Assembly (NCBI GenBank): GCA_022563625.1
Contig: JADFNA010000112.1
Location: forward strand, 1-6,179
Direction of reading: 5' to 3'
DNA from: Candidatus Zixiibacteriota bacterium
Lineage (GTDB): Bacteria; Zixibacteria; MSB-5A5; GN15; JACZUZ01
Length of the DNA stretch: 6,179 bases
Positions 1 to 4,892 of this stretch are shown here, one piece after another. Positions within the stretch are counted from its first letter, which is position 1; each line of letters begins with the position of its first letter. The notes below the pieces were generated by a model. It saw only the letters and a list, made by a program, of their open reading frames with translations, searched no databases and was not told where the DNA came from. The translations under genes were made by a program, and so were the position numbers.

Positions 1-349
1 GACTGGGGGACAGGGTGTTGATGTTGTGATCGACAACTTAGCTGGAGATGTCCTGGCAAAGAGCATTGAAGCGACCAAGCCTATGGGCGTTATTGTTGCT
101 TTTGGATTTTCGGCGGGGCCTGAAGTGAAGTTCGATATTCGAACGCTTTTCTTCGCGCAAAAGAAACTGCACGGTTCTATGGCCAGTGACATCGAAGACC
201 TCGAGTGGGGACTAAAACAAGTCCGCGAAGGACGTATCAAGCCACTATTGGATCGGGCGATTCCGCTCAACGAGGCCGCACAGGCACACAGGCTCGTAGC
301 TAACAACGAGGTTTCCGGGAATATCATACTGCTTCCGTGGGCGGCCTGA
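1..349 (+). CDS. MDR-superfamily oxidoreductase (quinone reductase / zinc-binding dehydrogenase type), C-terminal part
   Basis: The gene is open from the left edge (first full codon at position 2) to TGA at 347-349, giving about 115 residues of a protein family that is usually 320-350 residues long. The visible part begins in the Rossmann nucleotide-binding domain: TGGQGVDVVIDNLAG is the usual strand-and-loop after the dinucleotide-binding helix, and GVIVAFGFSAG is the strand that follows. The end, EAAQAHRLVANNEVSGNIIL, is the standard MDR C-terminus, where the chain returns to the catalytic domain. Members reduce quinones, enones or aldehydes with NAD(P)H in the cytoplasm. The catalytic domain lies outside the window, so zinc dependence and substrate cannot be judged. 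The GTG at 26 is internal, not a start. The next gene begins 89 bp downstream. Confidence 0.9.
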   Translation, partial: TGGQGVDVVIDNLAGDVLAKSIEATKPMGVIVAFGFSAGPEVKFDIRTLFFAQKKLHGSMASDIEDLEWGLKQVREGRIKPLLDRAIPLNEAAQAHRLVANNEVSGNIILLPWAA

Positions 350-438
350 AGGTCGAAGTGGATTCTTGACGAAAACGAGTGTGATAAATTGACAAAAGAC
401 ATAGTAAACAGAAAACAATAAATCAAAAGGAGTAAGCC

Positions 439-993
439 ATGAAAAACCTCAATGTACTCACGAACGAGCAAGCGTCACCGGAAGTGCAAGCGATTTTTGC
501 GGCGATAACAAAAAAGTATGGCAAAGTGCCAAATTTGTACGCGGTTACCGCCAACTCGCCGGTAGCGCTCAAAGCTGTTCTCGACTATGGTGACACACTT
601 GGTACAGGAGAGTTCACTGCGAAGGAACAGGAATCCGTTGCACTCGTGGTAGCACAGGTGAATGGTTGTCAGTATTGCTTGGCCGCTCACACGGCCGTCG
701 GTAAGATGCTGGGTTTTAGCAAAGAGGAGACTTTATCAATCAGATCAGGAAACAGTGATGATCCCAAACTAGGGGCTCTAGTCGCATTAGCTGGGGAAAT
801 CGTCCTCTCCAAGGGGTGGCCTGCACAAAAGCTGGTTGATGATTTCTTTGCTGCAGGATTCAGTAAGGCCGCTCTTGTCGAACTGATCGGATTGGTATCT
901 CTCAATGTGTTCAAGAACTATCTGAATCACGTTGCAGATGCTCCGCTGGATTTTGATGAAGTTCAGCAACTCAAACAAGAGGCAGTAGTGTGA
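439..993 (+). CDS. Carboxymuconolactone decarboxylase / AhpD-like family protein
   Basis: This is a complete protein of 184 residues, a normal length for the family. The start is fixed by AAGGAG at 427-432, six bases before the ATG. The core signature is C77-x2-C80-x3-H84 in VNGCQYCLAAHT, preceded by the helix with E63 and E65. This is the CxxC...H arrangement of alkylhydroperoxidase AhpD-like proteins, in which the cysteine pair acts in thiol-disulfide redox chemistry. Keeping both cysteines argues for a peroxidase or disulfide reductase rather than a true gamma-carboxymuconolactone decarboxylase. The C-terminal helix KNYLNHVADAPLDF is also typical. The protein is predicted to be cytoplasmic and homo-oligomeric. 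It follows the MDR oxidoreductase by 89 bp, so the two may be expressed together. The substrate is unknown. Confidence 0.93.
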   Translation: MKNLNVLTNEQASPEVQAIFAAITKKYGKVPNLYAVTANSPVALKAVLDYGDTLGTGEFTAKEQESVALVVAQVNGCQYCLAAHTAVGKMLGFSKEETLSIRSGNSDDPKLGALVALAGEIVLSKGWPAQKLVDDFFAAGFSKAALVELIGLVSLNVFKNYLNHVADAPLDFDEVQQLKQEAVV

Positions 994-1017
994 CGATTGC
1001 GAGGGGCATGTCACGAG

Positions 1018-1111
1018 TGTGTACACCATGCTGGGGAAAGGATGCTTTTTCCTTGACCATATTGATGGCAACACTAACTTATCAAGTGGAACAACTAATG
1101 GGAACAGGTCA
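1018..1111 (+). mobile_element. Insertion-sequence remnant, right-end fragment
   Basis: This stretch aligns, at very roughly 70-75% by eye with small gaps, with 4640-4731 in the other IS-like element. Shared blocks are GCTGGGGAA, GATGGC, ACTAACTT and ACAACT-ATGGG. It ends in GGGAACAGGTCA (1100-1111), whose reverse complement TGACCTGTTCCC matches the left end of the 4512 element, TGACCTGCCCCC, at 10 of 12 positions. That makes it the right terminal inverted repeat and subterminal DNA of the same element type. TGACCTGCCCCC-like ends recall IS3-family elements, but the family call is from memory. No left end and no transposase remain. The remnant fills most of the gap between the AhpD-like gene and the first membrane-protein gene. 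Confidence 0.55.
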
Positions 1112-1162
1112 AATTGAACTGCGGGAGATATCAATACCATCACAGATTGAAGGAGATATCCT

Positions 1163-1630
1163 ATGGATATTCAGGCGATTTTCGGACTACAATTTCTACT
1201 GAGCATTATAGTATGGAGCTTAATAGCAAAGTGGTTGTTGGCTCCATGGTTAGGGACCAAGCCGACTCATGAGGCGCTTTTCTGGCTTGCCATACCCCAT
1301 GCGTTTCGGTATATAGGCATGGTGTTTTTGGTTCCAGGTGTGGTTTCTTCCGAGATGCCAAGTACTTTTGCAACGCTTGCTGGCTATGGCGACCTGTCGA
1401 CTGGTGTAATAGCTATGCTGGCGCTAATTGCTCTTCGGTACAAGTGGGTTGGCGCCTTAGCCCTAGTTTGGATATTCAACATCGTCGGTACAGTTGATCT
1501 ATTGAACGCATTGCCGAGGCAAGCGGCAGTGCCGTATTTTGAAGCGGCTTGGTACATACCCACTTTCTTAGTTCCACTTCTCCTAGTAACGCACGTGATG
1601 ATTTTTGCTCGATTACTTAGGAAGAAGTGA
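1163..1630 (+). CDS. Small multi-pass membrane protein, copy 1 of a local paralogous pair; function unknown
   Basis: The protein has 155 residues, with start at ATG 1163 after AAGGAG (1150-1155, seven-base spacing). I do not recognise the family. It is very hydrophobic, with likely membrane segments near residues 5-27, 38-61, 78-92, 96-117 and 128-150, so four or five passes in the inner membrane, and no cleavable signal peptide. Polar residues inside or beside the segments are shared with the neighbour at 1865: IAKW (21-24), H46 and R49 before IG, PGV, YGDL (75-78), LR-KW (91-95), VWIFN-VGT-DL (102-113) and VTH (142-144). These conserved charged and aromatic positions suggest a bound ligand or a proton path, but that is inference. 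The last nine codons lie inside the 115-bp direct repeat. The basic tail RLLRKK suggests a cytoplasmic C-terminus. Confidence 0.85.
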   Translation: MDIQAIFGLQFLLSIIVWSLIAKWLLAPWLGTKPTHEALFWLAIPHAFRYIGMVFLVPGVVSSEMPSTFATLAGYGDLSTGVIAMLALIALRYKWVGALALVWIFNIVGTVDLLNALPRQAAVPYFEAAWYIPTFLVPLLLVTHVMIFARLLRKK

Positions 1631-1714
1631 TGATAAAGAGTATTGCAACTCAAAGACAAAAGAAAGCATTGAAGCTTTTGCTATGGTGATACGACGGCGT
1701 AATATGATTTCAAT
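1600..1714 (+). repeat. 115-bp direct repeat, copy 1 (gene 3' end plus downstream DNA)
   Basis: This segment matches 2411-2525 with 8 mismatches over about 115 bases (roughly 93%) and no gaps. It covers the last codons of the first membrane-protein gene (IFARLLRKK and TGA) and about 84 bp beyond. Identity is highest in the non-coding distal half: from AGAAAGCATTG to TTTCAAT there is one difference in about 54 bases. That suggests a conserved or recently duplicated functional sequence. Confidence 0.92.
1678..1705 (+). promoter_or_regulatory. Promoter-like hexamers inside repeat copy 1
   Basis: TTGCTA (1678-1683) and TAATAT (1700-1705) are separated by 16 bases, a plausible sigma-70 type -35/-10 pair (4/6 matches each). 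The same pair is fully conserved in repeat copy 2. It lies about 160 bp upstream of the second membrane-protein gene. ATTGAA and TTCAAT arms flank the region. The evidence is by eye only. Confidence 0.3.
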
Positions 1715-1810
1715 AAAGGGCCGAAAATTGTTTGAAAGTGTTTGCCAGAATGGCGTCTATTCCCTTTGCTAGATCGGGGATAAGCAGCGAACGAAGGTTA
1801 CCGTAACAAC

Positions 1811-1840
1811 TTAACATTTTTACGAGAGTACTTGTATATA
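1811..1840 (+). promoter_or_regulatory. Likely sigma-70 promoter of the second membrane-protein gene
   Basis: TTAACA (1811-1816, 5/6 to consensus) is followed 18 bases later by TATATA (1835-1840, 4/6). Transcription would start about 20 bp before the ATG at 1865, leaving room for the GAGGAGAG ribosome site at 1853-1860. The -10 element lies inside the palindrome at 1829-1846. Confidence 0.45.
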
Positions 1841-1846
1841 CGAGTA
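1829..1846. promoter_or_regulatory. 18-bp near-perfect palindrome, probable repressor operator
   Basis: TACTTGTATATACGAGTA reads the same on both strands except for one symmetric pair (T1833/G1842), so 8 of 9 base pairs of dyad symmetry are kept. It covers the putative -10 hexamer and lies 18 bp before the start codon. That is where a dimeric repressor of the TetR, MarR or HxlR type would block RNA polymerase. The regulator gene is not in the window. The half-site TACGAGAGTA (1821-1830) just upstream repeats part of it. Confidence 0.5.
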
Positions 1847-1864
1847 TTTGATGAGGAGAGAAAA

Positions 1865-2356
1865 ATGAATTTAACAAATTTATTCCTGCCACTCAGTATA
1901 GGTTTGAGTATCGTTACTTATGCCCTAATTGCTAAGTGGTATATAATGCCATCACTTAGGAAGATCCCCCGAGCAAATGCTCTTATACCTCTGATGTTAC
2001 TCCACACTATTAGACACATTGGCACGGCTTTCCTTTTACCTGGCGTAACCGCAGTAACGCTGGACCTAAGATTTGCCAATCCAGCTGCATACGGAGATTT
2101 ACTCGCTGCTGTGTTGGCTTTTATTGCCATTGCTGGTTTACGTTTAAAGTGGTCCATGGCCATTCCTTTGGTGTGGATTTTTAATCTTGTAGGAACTATA
2201 GATTTGTTCCACGCCGTGTTTCAAGGATTGTGGTTTCATGGAAATGGTGACATGGGAGCAATGTACATTCTTGTAGCGTTAGTTGTCCCAGCAATTTTAG
2301 TAACTCATTTTATGGTTTTCGTACTGCTTTTGAAACCTAAACGACAAGCCGTCTGA
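1865..2356 (+). CDS. Small multi-pass membrane protein, copy 2 of a local paralogous pair; function unknown
   Basis: The protein has 163 residues. I choose ATG 1865 over the in-frame TTG at 1832 because GAGGAGAG (1853-1860) is well placed, and the longer form would start with the charged stretch VFDEERK and overlap the operator. It is paralogous to the protein at 1163: both share ALIAKW/SLIAKW, H-x2-R-x-IG (H47, R50), FLLPGV/FLVPGV, AYGDL (75-79), LR-KW, VWIFN-VGT-DL (103-114) and LVTH (145-148). Membrane segments are likely at about 6-28, 38-60, 78-93, 97-119 and 132-156. It differs by a longer last loop (WFHGNGDMGA) and the tail KPKRQAV. The two genes have clearly diverged at DNA level, so the duplication is old. 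No known family is recognised. Confidence 0.86.
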   Translation: MNLTNLFLPLSIGLSIVTYALIAKWYIMPSLRKIPRANALIPLMLLHTIRHIGTAFLLPGVTAVTLDLRFANPAAYGDLLAAVLAFIAIAGLRLKWSMAIPLVWIFNLVGTIDLFHAVFQGLWFHGNGDMGAMYILVALVVPAILVTHFMVFVLLLKPKRQAV

Positions 2357-2374
2357 ATAGAAAGGAGTACTAAC

Positions 2375-2431
2375 ATGAAACTTGCAATACTCCAGTCCCT
2401 TTTAAACCGGGATTTTTGCTCGATTGCTTAG
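2375..2431 (+). pseudogene. Start of a truncated gene with a strong ribosome site (18 codons)
   Basis: ATG 2375 follows AAAGGAG (2361-2367) at seven-base spacing, as good a ribosome site as any in the window, and begins MKLAILQSLLNR. From codon 13 on, the sequence enters the 115-bp repeat in the wrong frame (DFCSIA) and stops at TAG 2429-2431. The simplest reading is that the start of a former gene, 18 bp after the second membrane-protein gene, was joined to the 3' end of another gene by a deletion at the repeat border. Alternatively it is a short translated leader peptide. The original product cannot be told from 12 residues. Confidence 0.4.
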
Positions 2432-2441
2432 GAAGAAGTGA
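2411..2441 (+). pseudogene. 3' end remnant of a third membrane-protein gene copy
   Basis: In the frame starting at 2412, the DNA reads IFARLLRKK and then TGA at 2439-2441. This is identical in protein sequence to the C-terminus of the gene at 1163-1630 and differs from it by one base over those codons. No upstream part of that gene is present, so this is the tail of a duplicated copy whose body was deleted. It resembles copy 1 far more than copy 2. Confidence 0.75.
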
Positions 2442-2488
2442 AGATAAATAGTGTTGCAACTTAATGACAAGAGAAAGCATTGAAACTT

Positions 2489-2516
2489 TTGCTATGGTGA
2501 TACGACGGCGTAATAT
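2489..2516 (+). promoter_or_regulatory. Promoter-like hexamers inside repeat copy 2
   Basis: TTGCTA (2489-2494), 16 bases, TAATAT (2511-2516), identical to the pair in copy 1. It lies about 100 bp upstream of the NmrA-like start codon, ahead of the two inverted repeats at 2535 and 2577. A bound repressor there could act as a roadblock. The promoter call rests on hexamers and on conservation between the copies. Confidence 0.33.
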
Positions 2517-2534
2517 GATTTCAATGAATATGTT

Positions 2535-2546
2535 CAGTTATAACTG
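2535..2546. promoter_or_regulatory. Perfect 12-bp palindrome, candidate operator
   Basis: CAGTTATAACTG is exactly self-complementary and lies just outside repeat copy 2, about 70 bp before the NmrA-like gene and some 20 bp after the putative -10 element. Its position fits a regulator site. It also contains TATAAC, a possible -10, though no good -35 stands at the right distance. Confidence 0.33.
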
Positions 2547-2576
2547 TCATCAGCACTGAGAAAATGAAAACCGATC

Positions 2577-2600
2577 GTAAGTGACTTAATGAACACTTAC
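2577..2600. promoter_or_regulatory. Inverted repeat GTAAGTG-N10-CACTTAC, candidate operator
   Basis: The two perfect 7-base arms (2577-2583 and 2594-2600) are separated by 10 bases, and the site ends 17 bp before the ATG of the NmrA-like gene. The centre-to-centre distance of the arms (17 bp) is suited to a dimeric winged-helix repressor contacting successive grooves. As RNA it would form only a weak hairpin next to the ribosome site at 2604-2608, so a DNA-binding site is the better reading. Confidence 0.45.
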
Positions 2601-2617
2601 AATAAGGAAAATGAAAA

Positions 2618-3523
2618 ATGTCAAAACCAAATATTCTTGTAATGGGAGCAACTGGGAAGACCGGCGCGCAAGTCGTAACTCAGCTTCTTGAACGTAACTT
2701 CCCAGTTCGTGCGCTGGTTCGAGGCCGTGATAAAAGATCAGAACGGCTTGAGCGGAGCGGAGCCGAAGTGGTCTTGGGGGATTTCCATGAACTTAAGTCG
2801 ATTCGAAATGCAGTAAAGGGCGTCAAGCGTGTCTCGTTCTGCTATCCGCCCCAGGGCGATCGTCTGGTGGAGGCGACTACTATTGTCGCCGTAGCGGCGA
2901 AAGACGCGGGTGTTGAAGCAATGGTGAACATGTCGCAGATCTCCGCCAGAGAAGAGTCTCGGAGTCCATTGGCGCGCCACCATTGGCTGTCGGAGAAAAT
3001 ACTCGATTGGGCCGATATCGGCGCTGTACATATTCGCCCGACGTTCTTTGCTGAGATGCTATACATACTGGGCGCTTCAAGTATTGCAAAAGAAGGCAAG
3101 CTTTACCTTCCCTATGGAGATCAGCGCCACGCTCCGGTGGCAGCCTCTGATATCGCAGGCGTGTTTGTCGGGATTCTTGCTAATCCGTCTCAGCATGTCG
3201 GCGAACGATATGTCGTAACGGGACTACACAATATGACTATCACTGAAATGGCCGAAACTCTAACTCAAGAACTAGGGCGCCCTGTCGAATATGTTGACCT
3301 GCCGATTGAGGATTGGGGCCGGGCGCTCATTGATGTTGTGGGTTTGCCAGATTTTCTTGTTAACCACCTCAAGGCTGTGGCTCAAGACCATAAGGACGGT
3401 GTGTTCAGCGCTCTGACCGATGTAGTCGAACGCATCGGTGGTCAGGCGCCCCAGTCGTTGGAAGACTTCATTCGCAAAAACCGAGAGATGTTCGTCGGCC
3501 AGGAAGCTCTCATCCATGACTGA
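2618..3523 (+). CDS. NmrA-like NAD(P)-binding oxidoreductase (atypical SDR, QorB-like)
   Basis: The protein has 301 residues, the usual size for the family. ATG 2618 follows AAGGA (2604-2608) at nine bases. The N-terminus NILVMGATGKTGAQVV holds the Rossmann glycine motif GATGKTG (G10, G13, G16). R32 and R35 in ALVRG are placed where NADPH-preferring members bind the 2'-phosphate, and GDFHELKSI is the standard aspartate strand that follows. The middle has VEAMVNMSQISA, the beta-strand before the active-site region, and the end has the substrate-domain helices seen in NmrA/QorB-like proteins. There is no classical SDR YxxxK motif. Relatives reduce quinones or sense NADP redox state in the cytoplasm; the substrate here is unknown. 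The upstream inverted repeats suggest local repression. The DUF427 gene follows after 53 bp, probably in the same transcript. Confidence 0.92.
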   Translation: MSKPNILVMGATGKTGAQVVTQLLERNFPVRALVRGRDKRSERLERSGAEVVLGDFHELKSIRNAVKGVKRVSFCYPPQGDRLVEATTIVAVAAKDAGVEAMVNMSQISAREESRSPLARHHWLSEKILDWADIGAVHIRPTFFAEMLYILGASSIAKEGKLYLPYGDQRHAPVAASDIAGVFVGILANPSQHVGERYVVTGLHNMTITEMAETLTQELGRPVEYVDLPIEDWGRALIDVVGLPDFLVNHLKAVAQDHKDGVFSALTDVVERIGGQAPQSLEDFIRKNREMFVGQEALIHD

Positions 3524-3576
3524 AATACCTAAACATCCCAACCGCTCCGTTGACACAAAACTAAAAGGAAATAATC

Positions 3577-4347
3577 ATGACAAATTCTTTTACTGTTTCA
3601 CCTCGCAGCAGCGAATTTGGTCCGAGTCCTCGCTGGGTGCGAGTTTATTTCAACAGTCAGCTCATTGCTGAAAGTAGAAAAATGATGTTGCTCCGTGAAC
3701 CCGACCATCTTCCAGTCTATTTCTTCCCGAAGGAGGAAGCGCTTTTGGATTGTCTGCAATCGAGCGACCAAACTAGACGATCGGATTATAACGGCGAAGG
3801 TATTTATTGGCATGTACGGGTTGGCGACAGAATCGCGAAAAACGCAGCTTACACTTTTCGTAACGGATCGGGAAACGGTCCCGATTTAGAAGATTACATA
3901 GCGTTCAAATGGGAGAAAATGGATGCTTGGTTTGAGGAGGACGAAGAGGTTTTTGTTTATGCGCGTGATCCGCATAAACGGATTGATATATTGCAAAGCT
4001 CGCGTCACATTAAAGTTGCTGTCGATGGTGTCACGGTAGGGGAGACGAAACGACCATGGTTGTTGTTCGAAACGGGATTACCGGTACGTTACTATATGCC
4101 AATACAAGATGCTAGCATGGATTTGCTGGTACGAACAGATGTAACGACTCGTTGCCCATATAAAGGAATGGCGAATCTTTACTCTATCAAGATCGGTAAC
4201 AATCTGCATGAGGGTCTCGCTTGGACTTACCGCTATCCCACTATTGAATGTGCAAGAATTCAAGGTCTCGTTGCATTCTTTAACGAAAAGATCGACATTT
4301 ACGAGGATGGCACACTACTATCTCGACCAAAAACGCCTTGGTCGTAA
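3577..4347 (+). CDS. DUF427 family protein with two tandem DUF427 domains
   Basis: The protein has 256 residues, with start ATG 3577 after AAGGA (3565-3569, seven bases). Two copies of the DUF427 fold can be traced. The first spans about 20-125 (WVRVYFNSQLIAESRKMMLL, then PVYFFPKEE, then GIYWHVRVGD). The second spans about 145-248 (IKVAVDGVTVGETKRPWLL, then PVRYYMPIQD, TRCPYKGMANLYSIKIG, LAWTYRYP and IQGLVAFF). The second domain keeps the family's TxCPYKG-like motif (C193-G197); the first has TRRSDYNGEG instead and lacks the Cys-Pro. DUF427 proteins are small beta-rich cytoplasmic proteins with no agreed biochemical role, and no signal peptide is seen here. Position behind the NmrA-like gene fits the common association of DUF427 with redox accessory genes. 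Confidence 0.9.
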   Translation: MTNSFTVSPRSSEFGPSPRWVRVYFNSQLIAESRKMMLLREPDHLPVYFFPKEEALLDCLQSSDQTRRSDYNGEGIYWHVRVGDRIAKNAAYTFRNGSGNGPDLEDYIAFKWEKMDAWFEEDEEVFVYARDPHKRIDILQSSRHIKVAVDGVTVGETKRPWLLFETGLPVRYYMPIQDASMDLLVRTDVTTRCPYKGMANLYSIKIGNNLHEGLAWTYRYPTIECARIQGLVAFFNEKIDIYEDGTLLSRPKTPWS

Positions 4348-4511
4348 TGGTTGCGATTCGAACGCACACTCCAGTCTTTGATAGTTCTGATTGTTGTGTC
4401 TTGTAAATTTTTATTTGCGCTGCTCACAATTAAGTAGTTACTTACCGACTGTCAACAAGACTGAACAACCGAATGGAAACCAGTTAATGTACGTCAATAC
4501 CACCCAAAATG
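4348..4511. other. Non-coding spacer with a 14-bp palindrome
   Basis: No reading frame with a credible start or ribosome site is seen on either strand. The one structured element is TAAGTA-GT-TACTTA at 4431-4444, with perfect 6-base arms. Its arm sequence resembles the GTAAGTG/CACTTAC arms before the NmrA-like gene. No GC-rich hairpin with a T-run is present after the DUF427 gene, so no intrinsic terminator is called. Confidence 0.45.
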
Positions 4512-4731
4512 TGACCTGCCCCCCAAATTCTGATCTAGTTTGAGATTTTGAATCTCGGCAGTTGACGCGGTCCCTCCGACCCTCAACCACCCCCCTGACC
4601 CTTCTTTCATAATGCGGCCCGGAGTCCCTTATCCGGGTGTACCGCGGTCGGGCTGGGGAAGCATGCTTTCTCTTGACTGAATCGATGGCTGGACTAACTT
4701 AGAAAGTGGGACAACTGATGGGGGTTGGTTA
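4512..4731 (+). mobile_element. 220-bp internally deleted IS element (MITE-like) with terminal inverted repeats
   Basis: The left end TGACCTGCCCCC (4512-4523) and the right end GGGGGTTGGTTA (4720-4731) are inverted copies at 9 of 12 positions. The right approximately 90 bp align with the remnant at 1018-1111. There is no transposase. The interior holds small hairpins: GAGATT-TTG-AATCTC (4542-4556), CCCGGA/TCCGGG (4618-4623 with 4632-4637), and longer-range CCGACC/GGTCGG. The ends recall IS3-family elements. No target duplication is visible next to the ends, so the insertion is old or the borders have decayed. Confidence 0.55.
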
Positions 4732-4767
4732 AGTTATCCGAACGTTATAGGGCGCAATGACACTACT

Positions 4768-4884
4768 ATGGAATACGAACAGACATTTCGGTTTATCCTG
4801 ATTCTGGGCTTTGCGGTCATCGGTCCCATCGCAGTGTACCATCGCGTCAAATCCTAGGCGACTGGGGAAAAACTTGACCGCTAC
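4768..4884 (+). pseudogene. Broken N-terminal fragment of an isoprenylcysteine carboxylmethyltransferase-like gene
   Basis: From ATG 4768 the frame reads MEYEQTFRFILILGF..., then IGPIAVYHRVKS, is stopped by TAG at 4855-4857, and continues ATGEKLDRY. A hydrophobic first helix, then YHR and a GEKLDR-type motif, matches the start of small bacterial ICMT-family membrane methyltransferases as I remember them. In such a gene the TAG would replace CAG (Gln) by a single transition. After 4884 the match is lost. In another frame, 4893-4934 reads LPEDGYSAKIPRC, which could be a scrap of the family's C-terminus (weak). The central methyltransferase part is absent, so the gene is dead. It lies right after the IS-like element, which may have caused the loss. 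Confidence 0.5.
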
Positions 4885-4892
4885 CCAGGCGC

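Larger units (their letters stand above)
2411..2525 (+). repeat. 115-bp direct repeat, copy 2
   Basis: This is the partner of 1600-1714, with about 8 mismatches and no indels. Here the repeat stands directly upstream of the NmrA-like gene, as copy 1 stands upstream of the second membrane-protein gene. Its distal part contains CATTGAAA (2479-2486) and TTTCAATG (2519-2526) as perfect inverted arms around a promoter-like pair. In copy 1 the arms match at 6 bp only. Confidence 0.92.

Noticed and set aside
389..394. A perfect TTGACA -35 hexamer upstream of the AhpD-like gene
   Set aside because: No acceptable -10 hexamer lies 16-18 bases downstream, so a promoter is not called.
787..1143. A 118-codon minus-strand frame
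   Set aside because: Most of it is antisense to the well-supported AhpD-like gene and the rest covers the IS remnant; no domain-like features are seen.
990..1202. A 70-codon + strand frame overlapping the end of the AhpD-like gene and the start of the first membrane-protein gene
   Set aside because: It starts with GTG without a ribosome site, runs through the IS remnant, overlaps a better-supported start at 1163, and shows no protein-like pattern.
1710..1892. A 60-codon minus-strand frame between the membrane-protein genes, considered as a regulator remnant
   Set aside because: No helix-turn-helix or other recognisable motif is present, and it overlaps the promoter, operator and ribosome site of the + strand gene.
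3550..3555. TTGACA between the NmrA-like and DUF427 genes
   Set aside because: A -10 at the normal distance would fall on the start codon of the DUF427 gene; co-transcription is more likely.
4350..4372. A minus-strand TTCGAAT flanked by GCG/CGC, resembling a tRNA T-arm
   Set aside because: The stem is only 4 bp, no matching acceptor, anticodon or D-arm is found at the right distance, and it abuts the DUF427 stop codon.
4727..4750. AACGTTATAG near the end of the IS-like element, considered as an integron attC core
   Set aside because: GTTATAG does not fit the GTTRRRY core, and no complementary RYYYAAC site is found upstream at the right spacing.
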